Shown here: positions 18,048-27,010 of the stretch, one piece after another | Layout: every line of letters begins with the position of its first letter | Position numbering within the stretch: position 1 is the first letter of the stretch | NCBI GenBank assembly: GCA_025782575.1 | Contig: JALGYY010000035.1 | Coordinates: forward strand, 528,670-592,669 | DNA from: a bacterium | Lineage (GTDB): Bacteria > Orphanbacterota > Orphanbacteria > Orphanbacterales > Orphanbacteraceae | Length of the DNA stretch: 64,000 nucleotides | Direction: 5' to 3' | Program-made: the position numbers and the translations under genes | The notes under the pieces: generated by a model | What the model was told of the DNA's origin: nothing | Databases searched by the model: none | Seen by the model: the letters and a program-made list of their open reading frames with translations, nothing else

Positions 18048-20194
18048 GATTCGGGGTTACGGCAATCGCCGAAAAAGTCATAGTGGTCGATTGCTTCCAG
18101 TATGCCAGCCGCATGCGACTTCTTTGCGAGCAGGACACGGTCGATGTCGGTCAGGCTGGAGAGCTCCTCGTGGTGGCGGTTGGCGACTACGACTGCCAGC
18201 GTGTTTCCACGCATCATATCCTCATCAGCGCCCGACCCACCCGCGACCAGCACCCGTTCAAGCGGAACATCCCACCCGGCGGCAAACCAACGAAGCGCCG
18301 CCCCCTTCGAGGCCCGCACAGGTACGATATCGAGGTACTGGCCGAAGGAAAGGGTCATATTGACCGTCTGTTCGTTTTGCCTCAGGAGGATTTCGATCTC
18401 TTCCAGACCGGGGGCCAGCGCGGGATCATAGTAGTAGCTGATCTTGTACTTGCCCCGCTCACGCTTGGGCTGCAACTCGAGGCCGGGCAGGTCCGAAAGC
18501 AACCTCTTAACAGCCCAACTGTTCCAGAGGTGATCGATGTGGCTCCGCCAGGTGACATCTTGTGTGAGGCTGGGCGCGTAATAGATGTCAGTTCCGAGAC
18601 TGGTGATCAGCACATCCGGCCGGGGGATGTCGTACTCGCGCATGACTCGCAGCGCCGAGTCGAGTCGGCGCCCGGTGGCGATACCAAAAGTCATGCGCTT
18701 CCGATTGGCTTCTACCAGCTCGATAAATTTCTTTAACGGCCCGCGATCGCCGAGCAGTGTCTTGTCCAGATCGCTGAAGACCGCCCGATCCCGAAACCGG
18801 CCAGACCATTTGGGAATGGGAACGCTCGGTTCAGGTACCTTGGCTAACAATAATCGCTTGACCTCGGGGACATAGTCGGTTGTATGGCTCTCCCAGGAGT
18901 AGTGCTCCCGTACGCCGCTCAGACCATTCGCGGCGAGCTCATCCCACCGGTCGCGATTCGATAAAACTCTGAGAAGGGCTGCGGTGATCGCCTTAGAACT
19001 CAGGGGGTCGATCAACTCGCCGTTTCGGCAGTTGTTGATAATATCAGTGGGGCCGCCGTCGTCGGTCGCCACGATCGGGAGCCCGCTGGCAGCCGCTTCC
19101 AGAAGAGTCAGACCGAAAGGTTCAGTCAGTGCCGGGTTTATGAAGACGCCCCGGCTTAGAGCGGCGAGCCGATACAACACCGAAACATCGTCGGCGCGGT
19201 GGTGTTTCGGGTAAGCGACCCGACCATAAAGGTCCTGCTGGTCGATGGTGAGGAGGATATCGGTCAGAACCTCCTGCGGCCCGGGATCCATATCGCGAAC
19301 ATCGTTCCGGTTCCCCGCAACGATTACCAGGTTGGCCAGCCTCTGCAACTCTCGCGACTCGCCGTAAGCCCTGAGCAATCCTCCGATGTTCTTCCGCGCG
19401 TCCGGACGGGATAGAGCCAGGATCATCGGTTTTTCAGGAGCCTGGAGAAAACGCCTGAGCTGCTGATAGATCGTGACTCGCCGTTCGTTTCCGAGCGGGG
19501 GGAAGAATCCCTGAAGATCGACGCCTGGCGGTACCACTTTCATCTGTTCAGGACGGTAGTAATCGTACAACTGATACTGGGATTCCACTTCCTGGCGTGT
19601 ACTCGTGATGACAAGATCAGCCGTACCTAATGTACTTTCTTCCGCAGCGATTCGCCTTGAAATCTTGTAACGCTCCTCCAGCTTCTCCCGCGAGAACCCA
19701 GCTGCCAGCAGGCGGCTGCGTTTAACCCGGCCGAGGGAGTGTCCTGTGAATATCAATGGGAGCCCGAGTTGCCCGGCCAGTCGTGAACCGACATAACCGG
19801 CGTCGGCATAATGGGCATGGATCACTTGAGGCGGACGGTCCTGATTCTGAAGATAGTGAAGAGCGTCATCGATGAAGCCGTCGAGACAGTCCCAGAGTTC
19901 TTCTTTAGGAAGGTAGGAACCATCGCCGCAACTGAAGCGAACGATGCGTACATTCCGGCTGAGTTCTTCTTCGGGTTGGGCGTAGTCACTGCTCAGCGTG
20001 GAGTCGTGAACAGACTGCGTGAGGAGGTCAACCCGCCTGACATCGGGATGTTCGCCAAGGGCGCGAGCCAGTTCAACCACGTATCTCGTCTGGCCGCCCG
20101 TATCGGCATCACGGCCAAGTTCGAGCTCACGTCCCCGAATCAGACCATGGATGCTGATCAGAACGAGGTAGAGTTGTTCGTCTCGTTGTTCCAT
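18044..20194 (-). CDS. Sucrose-phosphate synthase with C-terminal HAD domain
   Basis: The first 460 residues are a GT-B glycosyltransferase of the sucrose-phosphate synthase family: HGLIRGRELELGRDADTGGQ at the N-terminus, VVPPGVDLQGFFPP, and the EX7E region NPALTEPFGLTLLEAA. The remaining 250 residues are a sucrose-phosphatase-like HAD domain with SDLDKTLLG and GGSGADEDMM, so the DxD nucleophile pair is retained and the domain may be active. It makes sucrose-6-phosphate from NDP-glucose and fructose-6-phosphate. First gene of the sucrose operon, preceded by a good sigma-70-like promoter. Confidence 0.93.
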   Translation of the reverse strand: MEQRDEQLYLVLISIHGLIRGRELELGRDADTGGQTRYVVELARALGEHPDVRRVDLLTQSVHDSTLSSDYAQPEEELSRNVRIVRFSCGDGSYLPKEELWDCLDGFIDDALHYLQNQDRPPQVIHAHYADAGYVGSRLAGQLGLPLIFTGHSLGRVKRSRLLAAGFSREKLEERYKISRRIAAEESTLGTADLVITSTRQEVESQYQLYDYYRPEQMKVVPPGVDLQGFFPPLGNERRVTIYQQLRRFLQAPEKPMILALSRPDARKNIGGLLRAYGESRELQRLANLVIVAGNRNDVRDMDPGPQEVLTDILLTIDQQDLYGRVAYPKHHRADDVSVLYRLAALSRGVFINPALTEPFGLTLLEAAASGLPIVATDDGGPTDIINNCRNGELIDPLSSKAITAALLRVLSNRDRWDELAANGLSGVREHYSWESHTTDYVPEVKRLLLAKVPEPSVPIPKWSGRFRDRAVFSDLDKTLLGDRGPLKKFIELVEANRKRMTFGIATGRRLDSALRVMREYDIPRPDVLITSLGTDIYYAPSLTQDVTWRSHIDHLWNSWAVKRLLSDLPGLELQPKRERGKYKISYYYDPALAPGLEEIEILLRQNEQTVNMTLSFGQYLDIVPVRASKGAALRWFAAGWDVPLERVLVAGGSGADEDMMRGNTLAVVVANRHHEELSSLTDIDRVLLAKKSHAAGILEAIDHYDFFGDCRNPES

Positions 20195-20237
20195 TTCTGA
20201 ACCTGTGTGGAACTGTTCATTGCGTTATCGGGAAAGT

Positions 20238-20266
20238 ACTATAGCGAAAATCGGGAGGCTACTCAA
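20238..20266 (-). promoter_or_regulatory. Predicted sigma-70-type promoter of the sucrose operon
   Basis: On the minus strand TTGAGT (20266-20261), a 17-nt spacer, and TATAGT (20243-20238), about 44 nt upstream of the sucrose-phosphate synthase start. Spacing and both hexamers are close to consensus for a housekeeping promoter; transcription start not verified. Confidence 0.5.
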
Positions 20267-20432
20267 TGCTATCGGTGGAGGTATTTTGGGGGAGGAAAAA
20301 AGGAACTGATCAGACTCATGATGAATAGAGACTCCTATAGACGGTCGCTCTTCCAATGTACCGAGACCGTTCCAAGAAACCGTACCACATTCACAGAGAA
20401 TCGTTTTGTGTGAATTGCCCCGCCTCGAGCAT

Positions 20433-20622
20433 CAAATCCGGATTCGACATCTCCGAGCGACTGCCCCGGACGCTTCTGGATGGGGAACGTCGTTCAGGTG
20501 CGTACGAAGTTGTATGGGATGGTCGGAATGATTCTGGTGAGGGAGTCGCGTCAGGAATTTGGTTCCTCCGCCTTGTAAGCCACGCGGAGTCATTGGTGCG
20601 CCGGATGACGCATTTCAAGTAG
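20433..20622 (+). pseudogene. Remnant of a FlgD/T9SS-like C-terminal domain
   Basis: The frame ending at 20622 encodes a recognisable C-terminal FlgD-Ig-like domain: RTLLDGERRSGAYEVVWDG, GVASGIWFLRLVS and a terminal basic stretch. It matches the end of the LVIVD protein in this window, but only about 62 residues remain and nothing upstream continues as a secreted protein, so it is the 3' relic of a lost surface-protein gene. No start codon or RBS supports it as a gene of its own. Confidence 0.6.
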
Positions 20623-20752
20623 GCGACATTCCTGTCTCACGAGAATCTTCCAGCGCGTTTCGGAATGAGATCGACCCAAAAGGTGGTATAGTGGAAGTTG
20701 TTCTACAGCCCTTCACCTGATTCGATTGAAACCAAACCGGGGAGGTTTCGCC

Positions 20753-21322
20753 GTGTCCGATCCAGCATCAACAGCAGGGACCCGCCGCCGGGGCTCGGGG
20801 AGCATCCTGCTGGCAGCATTATTTCTTGCTGCTGTCGTTTCAAACACCTCCTGTCGTACCGGGGAGATGACGTGGGCGGGTGTTAAAGAAGATGTACGCG
20901 ACAAGTACCCCACAGTCGTTCAGCTCGCCACTCCCGAGCTTGCATCCTGGCTTCAGTCCGACAGCACATCGCCGCCGATTCTGCTGGACGTCCGTCAAGC
21001 CGATGAATATCAGACCAGCCATCTCAAAGGGGCTCTTCTCGCGACAGATCTGGAAGATGCCTTGAAACACCTCGATGACAAATCGCCGGGCCGGCCCATT
21101 GTTCTTTACTGCTCGGTAGGTTATCGGTCGAGTGAATTAGCCGGGAAGCTCCAGAAGAAGGGTTTCACTCGCGTGTACAATCTGGAGGGATCCCTCTTCC
21201 AGTGGGCAAACGAAGGTCGCCCGGTTTTTCGAGGAGAAGAACAGGTCCATGAGGTCCACCCTTTCGATCGTCGATGGGGAGTGTTGTTGAAGACGGAGTA
21301 CTGGCCCCGATCGTACGAGTAG
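20753..21322 (+). CDS. Rhodanese-domain membrane-anchored protein
   Basis: A 189-residue protein with an N-terminal hydrophobic segment (LLAALFLAAVV) followed shortly by Cys, giving either a lipoprotein signal or an anchor. The rhodanese fold is seen as ILLDVRQADEYQTSHLKGA and the active-site loop YCSVGYRSS, so the catalytic Cys is present. Rhodaneses carry persulfide sulfur; exact substrate unknown. A GTG at 20753 is chosen as start because a near-perfect GGGGAGG site lies 7 nt upstream; the ATG at 20726 would lie upstream of that site. Confidence 0.82.
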   Translation: MSDPASTAGTRRRGSGSILLAALFLAAVVSNTSCRTGEMTWAGVKEDVRDKYPTVVQLATPELASWLQSDSTSPPILLDVRQADEYQTSHLKGALLATDLEDALKHLDDKSPGRPIVLYCSVGYRSSELAGKLQKKGFTRVYNLEGSLFQWANEGRPVFRGEEQVHEVHPFDRRWGVLLKTEYWPRSYE

Positions 21323-21332
21323 CCAGGTGCCC

Positions 21333-22727
21333 TCAGCTCCCGACGATCACGGAATCCGAATCCAATATCAACTCCCTTACCTTGAGATCAGGATCGTCGG
21401 CCGTGGCCAGATCGACGATTCTCTGCTGCTTGTCGGCGATTGGATTCCCCGTAAAGTCGTGGGTGATCCGCACCAGGGGTCGATCCAGCTCCGAGCCGGT
21501 TTCAACGACCACGCCAAGGGTTTCATCCGATAGCCTGACCTGGTTTCCTGGGGGGTAGAGTCCCAGAGTGCGAACGAATTGAGTCAGCAGGTAGGGATCG
21601 AACGCCCCCTCGTCTTTCAGCATGATGTCGTACGCTCTTTGCGGTGTCATGGGCGACTTGTATGGTCGGATTGCGGTGAGTGCCTCGTAAACATCGCATA
21701 CATGTAGAAGAGCCGTTACCATGGAGCGCTCGGCCCACTGGGGTTTGAGTGGGTAACCGCCGCCATCGAAGCGAATGTGGTGCCCCCATGCGGCGGCGAC
21801 AGTCATAGGCGTAGCGTTTCTGTGCTCCAGGAGAATCTCCGCACCGAGGGGCGCGTGGGACTGCATGATCCGGTGCTCTTCCTCGGTCAGGCGACCGGGC
21901 TTGAATAGGATCTCGTCCGGGATCTTGCTCTTCCCTACATCGTGCAGCAGACCGGCGGTCCCCAATTCCAGCAGCTTTTCTTCGCTCATGCCGAGCTTGC
22001 CGCCCATGAAGACGGCGAGCACCGCCACTCGCACCGAGTGGCCGACAGTATAGCTGTCAAACTCCGGATAATGCACGAGCAGCATCATATCGGTGAAGCT
22101 GGCGCTCACACTGTGCAGGAGGCGTTCGCTCACGGAGCAGGCTTCGTCGATGTCGATAGAACGGTCGAACGCTGCATTGCCATGTGCCGCCGTTACCGTG
22201 TTGAAAAGGGCCTGATACATCAGGATAGGAGAGTCCAGATAGTTGCCCCCCCCATCCTTTCCACGCCAGGGGGTCTGTTCGTCGTCTCCGGCAATGTCGA
22301 TTTCACCATCGTGATGAGCGGCCAGTTCGATGCTTCTGATACCCCTGGAGGCGAAAAGTTCGCGGGCATCCTGGAGGCTGTCGACAGGATCCTGAAGTTC
22401 TTCTGAGAGCGCCAGCAGACGATCGACTTCCTCGCTCGTGATTCGATCGGAGAATCCGAGCCCGCCACTATTAAGATTCTCCACGAATGCGACGAGCTGC
22501 CCGCCCGCGATGCTCGGCCCGACGAGATAGCGTCCTTCGTAAACGAGCTTGCCCTGTACTACACCGACAAAGAGAGATTCCTTTGATGTTTCGGCAAGGA
22601 TCTCTTGCAGAATCGAGACGAAATCGCGGCTATAGGCCTTCACCTTGGGGTGGCCGGCGAAGTAAAGTCTGCGCTGCGCGATGCCACTGTTCAGCAGGAT
22701 CAGGAGCCTGTCGAGTTTGGCGTGCAT
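21333..22727 (-). CDS. HD-GYP domain protein, probable cyclic-di-GMP phosphodiesterase
   Basis: 464 residues. The C-terminal half is an HD-GYP domain: HSVRVAVLAVF, GLLHDVGKSKIPDEIL, HAPLGAEILLEH, HHIRFDGGGYP, with all metal-binding His/Asp residues present. Such enzymes hydrolyse cyclic-di-GMP or related dinucleotides. The N-terminal 130 residues form a separate domain (GHPKVKAYSRDF...VQGKLVYEGRYLVGP) that resembles the N-terminus of the protein encoded just upstream. The two genes are 12 nt apart on the same strand and probably form an operon. Confidence 0.88.
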   Translation of the reverse strand: MHAKLDRLLILLNSGIAQRRLYFAGHPKVKAYSRDFVSILQEILAETSKESLFVGVVQGKLVYEGRYLVGPSIAGGQLVAFVENLNSGGLGFSDRITSEEVDRLLALSEELQDPVDSLQDARELFASRGIRSIELAAHHDGEIDIAGDDEQTPWRGKDGGGNYLDSPILMYQALFNTVTAAHGNAAFDRSIDIDEACSVSERLLHSVSASFTDMMLLVHYPEFDSYTVGHSVRVAVLAVFMGGKLGMSEEKLLELGTAGLLHDVGKSKIPDEILFKPGRLTEEEHRIMQSHAPLGAEILLEHRNATPMTVAAAWGHHIRFDGGGYPLKPQWAERSMVTALLHVCDVYEALTAIRPYKSPMTPQRAYDIMLKDEGAFDPYLLTQFVRTLGLYPPGNQVRLSDETLGVVVETGSELDRPLVRITHDFTGNPIADKQQRIVDLATADDPDLKVRELILDSDSVIVGS

Positions 22728-22739
22728 GAATTCCCCCCT

Positions 22740-24746
22740 CTAATCCCTGGTCCCGGCCGATGTCTCACGTGCCGCTTCTCTACATCCGATCGGCCAGTCG
22801 TGCAGGATCAGGAAGCGCCGACCACGGGCAATGCCCCGCAGAATTGCTCCTGCATTCGGAACGGGCAGGTGAGCGATGGCCCGGATCGTCTCCAGAACCC
22901 AAGGCTCCCCACGCCGGCTGCGGGCGAGTTTCGGAAGAGCCCCTGCGATGAGCCGTCCTGCACCCTGCGCCAGGACGGCCGTCGGCTCCTCGTTGTTAGT
23001 CTGCCGGAGTAGCTCGGCCAGGATCCGGCGATGGCGCGAATGGTATTCACCAAGCAACGGTACGATAGCCTTGCATAGACGATCGGGCGGCTTGCGAAGC
23101 ATGCTCTGCAGGATAGACTCGCCGAGCGAATCCGTACGAGACCGCTCAAGAAGCTCACCGAAGATCGGGCATAAGGTCGCCGGCAAAGGTGTAAAGATAT
23201 CCGGCACGATTTTGTCGTCCCGAAGCGCTTCCAGGCGCTCAAGTCTGGGCACTCCATTCAACATGACCTTCTCGGGCAGCTCGGTCATCAACGTGTACGA
23301 ACGGGCGAGCAGGCGAGAATCCTCGGGCCGCCCCATCAACAGGATTTCGTTCATGACGAATGGCCAGAGTGAACCAAGCTGCTCGACTGTGGCACCTTGA
23401 GCTACCTTTAGAATAAAGGGCAGCGCGGACTTACTTTCGAGACGATGCAGGTGATCGATGATCGACACCAGCATGTCTTCGAAGAGCGGATCGCTGTCGA
23501 GATCAAGTAGCGGGCGCAAACCGGCAACTAGGATATCCCACTCGGCAGGTCTCAATGGCGAGGCTAGAACGTCACTCATCAGTTGCCCGATTCTGACTTG
23601 AAGCTCGGGCTTAGGATCGCGTCCGAGTATTTGCAATAAAATTGACAGCTCTTCGCTGCGGTCGCTCAATGAGAGGCGGGGGCTGCCGCCTGCCAGGGCT
23701 GCACATCGGGACAGTAAAACGCGAATCTCATCGAGCGTGGATTCCGGTGAATCATCACCCTCACGCCCTGATTTTTTACCTTTGGTTGTATCGGCAGACT
23801 CATCGTCCGCGCCTGATTTTTTTGCATCTGACTTCTCGATCTCGGTCGGAGCGGACTGTCGCCGGTTCATCTCGACCAGGAGATCGATCGCTGAGTTGCT
23901 GTCATTCCGGTCCAGATCTTTTCTGATTGACTCGAAGATTGCCGAAATGGCGTCCACGTGCCGATCCGCCCGAGATCGACTGGGGGCAGCATGTTCATCG
24001 CTTCTATCAGCGTGGTTGCCGACGGTCCGCAGAGCAGCATCACCCTGTCCGGCCCGGACCACGCGTAGCAGTAGATTCTCGACGTCAACCCACCCCACCC
24101 TCGCCAGGGCACCACCCGGCTGCTGTTCCTCCCGGTCGGATCGGATACTTTCGAAAAGGCGGCGGCAGGTAGCGATCTGCTCTTCGGTAAGACCCTGCTT
24201 TGCCAGCGACGTCAGCAGATCCTCGATTCGTGGGTCGGTGCGGTTATCCGTGTCCCCACTATCCGCGCCGTCAACCTCCTGGCCTATGAACTTACGGGGT
24301 TTGATCCGAATCGACGTCGGCATGCCGTCGAAGTTGATCCGCTGGAAGTTGGAGACACTTGAAATCCGGGTGCGGAGAGCTAGAAGCCTGGACGCGAAGC
24401 ACTGCAGATCCGGGGGGGTAACTTCCTTATCGATCTCAACATGAGCGATTCCGAGAAGTTCCATCAGCTCCCCGAAGTCCCTGGCGCCCGGCACGCCGTT
24501 ATCGAGTTCGACGCCTTGTATACGAAGCACCCCCTTCAGGGGCTCGATTCGCAGACAGCGGGATTTGCCGACAACCCGGATCGTCGCGTTCAGAAATTGG
24601 GTAGCGGCCTCATCGCAAAGGGCGTGACCGGACGGGTAGTAGACTCCGATCTTGAAGATCCGATCCAGGGATTGCATGAGGTCGACCACCCCCCTGTGGG
24701 TGGAGGCCACCGCATTCCCGTGGGAAGTCAACGCAGGATCCCGCAT
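22740..24746 (-). CDS. Helical-repeat protein sharing a sensory-like N-terminal domain with its HD-GYP neighbour
   Basis: 668 residues. Residues 20-135 (YYPSGHALCDEAATQF...LKGVLRIQGVELDN...DLQCFASRLLALR) align by eye with the N-terminal domain of the HD-GYP protein downstream. A charged low-complexity linker (around 270-340) leads to a C-terminal region of Leu-rich helical hairpins resembling HEAT repeats. There are no catalytic motifs. As first gene of a two-gene operon with a cyclic-dinucleotide phosphodiesterase, it may be a partner or regulator of that enzyme; this is inference. Confidence 0.7.
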   Translation of the reverse strand: MRDPALTSHGNAVASTHRGVVDLMQSLDRIFKIGVYYPSGHALCDEAATQFLNATIRVVGKSRCLRIEPLKGVLRIQGVELDNGVPGARDFGELMELLGIAHVEIDKEVTPPDLQCFASRLLALRTRISSVSNFQRINFDGMPTSIRIKPRKFIGQEVDGADSGDTDNRTDPRIEDLLTSLAKQGLTEEQIATCRRLFESIRSDREEQQPGGALARVGWVDVENLLLRVVRAGQGDAALRTVGNHADRSDEHAAPSRSRADRHVDAISAIFESIRKDLDRNDSNSAIDLLVEMNRRQSAPTEIEKSDAKKSGADDESADTTKGKKSGREGDDSPESTLDEIRVLLSRCAALAGGSPRLSLSDRSEELSILLQILGRDPKPELQVRIGQLMSDVLASPLRPAEWDILVAGLRPLLDLDSDPLFEDMLVSIIDHLHRLESKSALPFILKVAQGATVEQLGSLWPFVMNEILLMGRPEDSRLLARSYTLMTELPEKVMLNGVPRLERLEALRDDKIVPDIFTPLPATLCPIFGELLERSRTDSLGESILQSMLRKPPDRLCKAIVPLLGEYHSRHRRILAELLRQTNNEEPTAVLAQGAGRLIAGALPKLARSRRGEPWVLETIRAIAHLPVPNAGAILRGIARGRRFLILHDWPIGCREAARETSAGTRD

Positions 24747-25144
24747 GGAGACCTTTCTCCTCGTATGGCCGTTAATGAGTCACGATCATGCGCCGTCGCG
24801 AGTGCGACCAGGCACAGAACACACCTCCCTCGGAGGATCGGTATTTCAATCGAGGACCTGAAGCCCCGTTGTCTTGTTCATTTTTTTGCCTGAATCGGCT
24901 TGACACCGAACTCCATGGTAGTAACCTTCCTCGCGAGAAGCGCAGTCTGGTCGGAGTCTTTGGGTGAAACGGGTTACGAAGACCGGCCACCCACTACCCC
25001 GAGCGGACCGACATGGCCGCCCGGCCGAAAAGTCGAGTCGTGCTTCAAATTCCCGGCAAAAAAGGAGCTGCGCCCGGACGCGGTTGCACACATTCGGGAT
25101 GGTGCCATGAGTCGGTCCGACCTGGCCCATCACAGGAGGCTCCA
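24747..25144. other. Divergent intergenic region, no gene seen
   Basis: Separates the minus-strand helical-repeat/HD-GYP operon from the plus-strand heme lipoprotein. Upstream in-frame codons of the latter reach back to 25013 but do not look like protein. It should hold promoters for both directions. No RNA gene or conserved element recognised. Confidence 0.4.
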
Positions 25145-26317
25145 ATGTACAGGATCACTCAGGTCGTTCTGGTCACTTCAATCGCGATGTTGATGACGAT
25201 CGGCATGGTACTGATCGGTTGTGAAGGGGATACGGGTCCTCCAGGCCCGGCCGGGCCCGCCGGCACTGACGGAGCCGACGGGGCCGACGGAGAGCAGGGC
25301 CTGCCGGGTGGGACGACTGAATACGACCTCACCAAGCTGAACGCGATCTCCGTTCCGATCGGGCCGTTCATGGATGGCCAAGTCGACGGAATCTGGGAGA
25401 CGGTGCCGGCGCTCGCCGTTCGGATGGGAGAAACGTCCGACGTTACCGATCCGTCCAGCATCAATGATTGTACCGGCTGCCACAATTACGATAGCGACGT
25501 CCAGGTCACGCTGCAGGCGGTCTACACTACGGATCGCCTCTTCATTCTGGCCATGTGGAATGATCCGACGGCAAGCTTCACTCGCGGTGGAGCCTGGGAG
25601 TTCGTCAGTAATGCATGGTCGAGGAGTGAGAACTCGGAACAATCGGAAGATCGCATCGGATTTTACTTCCCCATCGGAGATGTCACGGGCGATCCGTGGG
25701 ACACTGAAGGATGTATGGCGAAGTGCCACACCTACTGGCCTACCGATACCGATCCCCATGTCAGCACACATGGAATCGTAGACGATGCGTGGTTGGAGAC
25801 CGGCCGCGCCGATCTCTGGCACACCAAGGCGGCGCGCTGCGCTCCTGTGAGCTCCGCATTCGGATCGGGCCTGACAATAGACCCAATCACACATGAAGTC
25901 GTCGGAGGTTTCCTGTCACTGATCGGGTATGCCGATGACAAGCACGCGGGCCAGTGGGAACCGGATGCGACGAACGGAGAGGACGGCGGGCAGTGCGCAG
26001 GCGATCCCGACACAGGGGTGAGCGATGCTGACGCCGCCCTGTACTGGCCTGCCTACATGGCACTGGACGCCATTGTTCCGGAGCGCATTCTCCGCGAACC
26101 GGATGGGAGCCGGGCGGATATTGAGTTTGGCGGCACCTGGGACAACGGAATCTGGACAGTGGAACTGGCTCGTGATCTTGTCACCGGAAACGATGACGAC
26201 GTCCAGTTCGACGACATCAGCCTGGAGTATCTCTTCAACATTGCAACGTTCGAGAATTCCCGACACGGCTACGAGCACCGTACGTCGGCTAATCTCGATC
26301 TCAAGTTCATCGAGTAG
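25145..26317 (+). CDS. Ethylbenzene-dehydrogenase-like heme lipoprotein with CXXCH
   Basis: The ATG at 25145 follows AGGAGG (25134-25139) and starts a lipoprotein signal (IGMVLIGC lipobox). A short collagen-like run of GXX repeats (GPPGPAGPAGTDGADG) links to a domain with CTGC-H, an atypical CMAKC-H and the pattern of EB_dh/DOMON-like heme-b binding proteins (TTDRLFILAMWND, DRIGFYFPIGD, WTVELARDL). Proteins of this type bind heme and act in extracellular or periplasmic electron transfer. About 390 residues; single gene followed by a hairpin terminator. Confidence 0.8.
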   Translation: MYRITQVVLVTSIAMLMTIGMVLIGCEGDTGPPGPAGPAGTDGADGADGEQGLPGGTTEYDLTKLNAISVPIGPFMDGQVDGIWETVPALAVRMGETSDVTDPSSINDCTGCHNYDSDVQVTLQAVYTTDRLFILAMWNDPTASFTRGGAWEFVSNAWSRSENSEQSEDRIGFYFPIGDVTGDPWDTEGCMAKCHTYWPTDTDPHVSTHGIVDDAWLETGRADLWHTKAARCAPVSSAFGSGLTIDPITHEVVGGFLSLIGYADDKHAGQWEPDATNGEDGGQCAGDPDTGVSDADAALYWPAYMALDAIVPERILREPDGSRADIEFGGTWDNGIWTVELARDLVTGNDDDVQFDDISLEYLFNIATFENSRHGYEHRTSANLDLKFIE

Positions 26318-26335
26318 CTGACTGCTCATGGCAGG

Positions 26336-26363
26336 GCCCCTCCCGGAGTATTTCGGGAGGGGC
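26336..26363 (+). terminator. Strong hairpin terminator after the heme lipoprotein gene
   Basis: GCCCCTCCCG and CGGGAGGGGC form a perfect 10-bp GC-rich stem with an 8-nt loop, 18 nt after the stop. Only a short pyrimidine run follows, so it may act bidirectionally for the convergent comM fragment. Confidence 0.7.
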
Positions 26364-26408
26364 TTCGCCTGGTAGAACTCCACTCCACCGGCTAACCCCT
26401 AAGAAATT

Positions 26409-26918
26409 TCACCCCCTCCACCTCGGCCGGTCGAGCGACCGGTACTGGATTGCCTCGGCGATATGATCGGCACTGACATGCTCGGCACCGGCCAGATCCG
26501 CGATCGTTCTGGCGACTCGTAGGATGCGGTCGTGTGCACGCGCCGAAAGCTCGAGCTTTTCCATGGCCATGCCGAGGAGTTGGCGACCTTCGGTGCCGGG
26601 CACGGCGAAGCGTTGCAGCAATCGCCGCTCCATCTCCGCGTTGGTCCGAGCAGGGCAACCCGATTCGGCCATTGCACCAGGCCCGTCGCCGAGTCGCTCT
26701 GCCTGCACCCCCCGCGCCTGTACCACCCTCTTCCGAATCACTGCGGAACGCTCGCCGCTCCCCTCCCCCTTCTTCGAAAGCTCCTCGAAGGTCACGCGGG
26801 GCATCTCGATATGAATGTCGATCCGGTCGAGAAGGGGACCGGAAAGTTTACCGGCGTAACGGGCGATCATGGACGGGTCACAGGAGCAGCGCGTTTCACC
26901 ATAGTACCCGCAGGGACA
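26409..26918 (-). pseudogene. comM: comM/yifB C-terminal fragment (Mg-chelatase-like AAA ATPase), truncated
   Basis: Reading on the minus strand the recognisable protein starts at CPCGYYGETRCSCDPSMI and continues as ARYAGKLSGPLLDRIDIHIE to the normal C-terminus (ADLAGAEHVSADHIAEAIQYR). ComM normally has about 500 residues; roughly the first two thirds, including Walker A and B, are missing. The match stops exactly before the invariant CPCG; the expected preceding Asn-Pro is replaced by unrelated sequence. The junction at 26918/26919 coincides with the change from core to accessory DNA. In Acinetobacter comM is a known island insertion site. Confidence 0.85.
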
Positions 26919-27010
26919 CCGTTGCGTTGCCTTTTGCCGGTCTTGCGTTGCGTTGCAAGAAACCGCCTCTTCTAGATTATCCCAAGAAAATCAACACTTT
27001 AGGAGATCAC

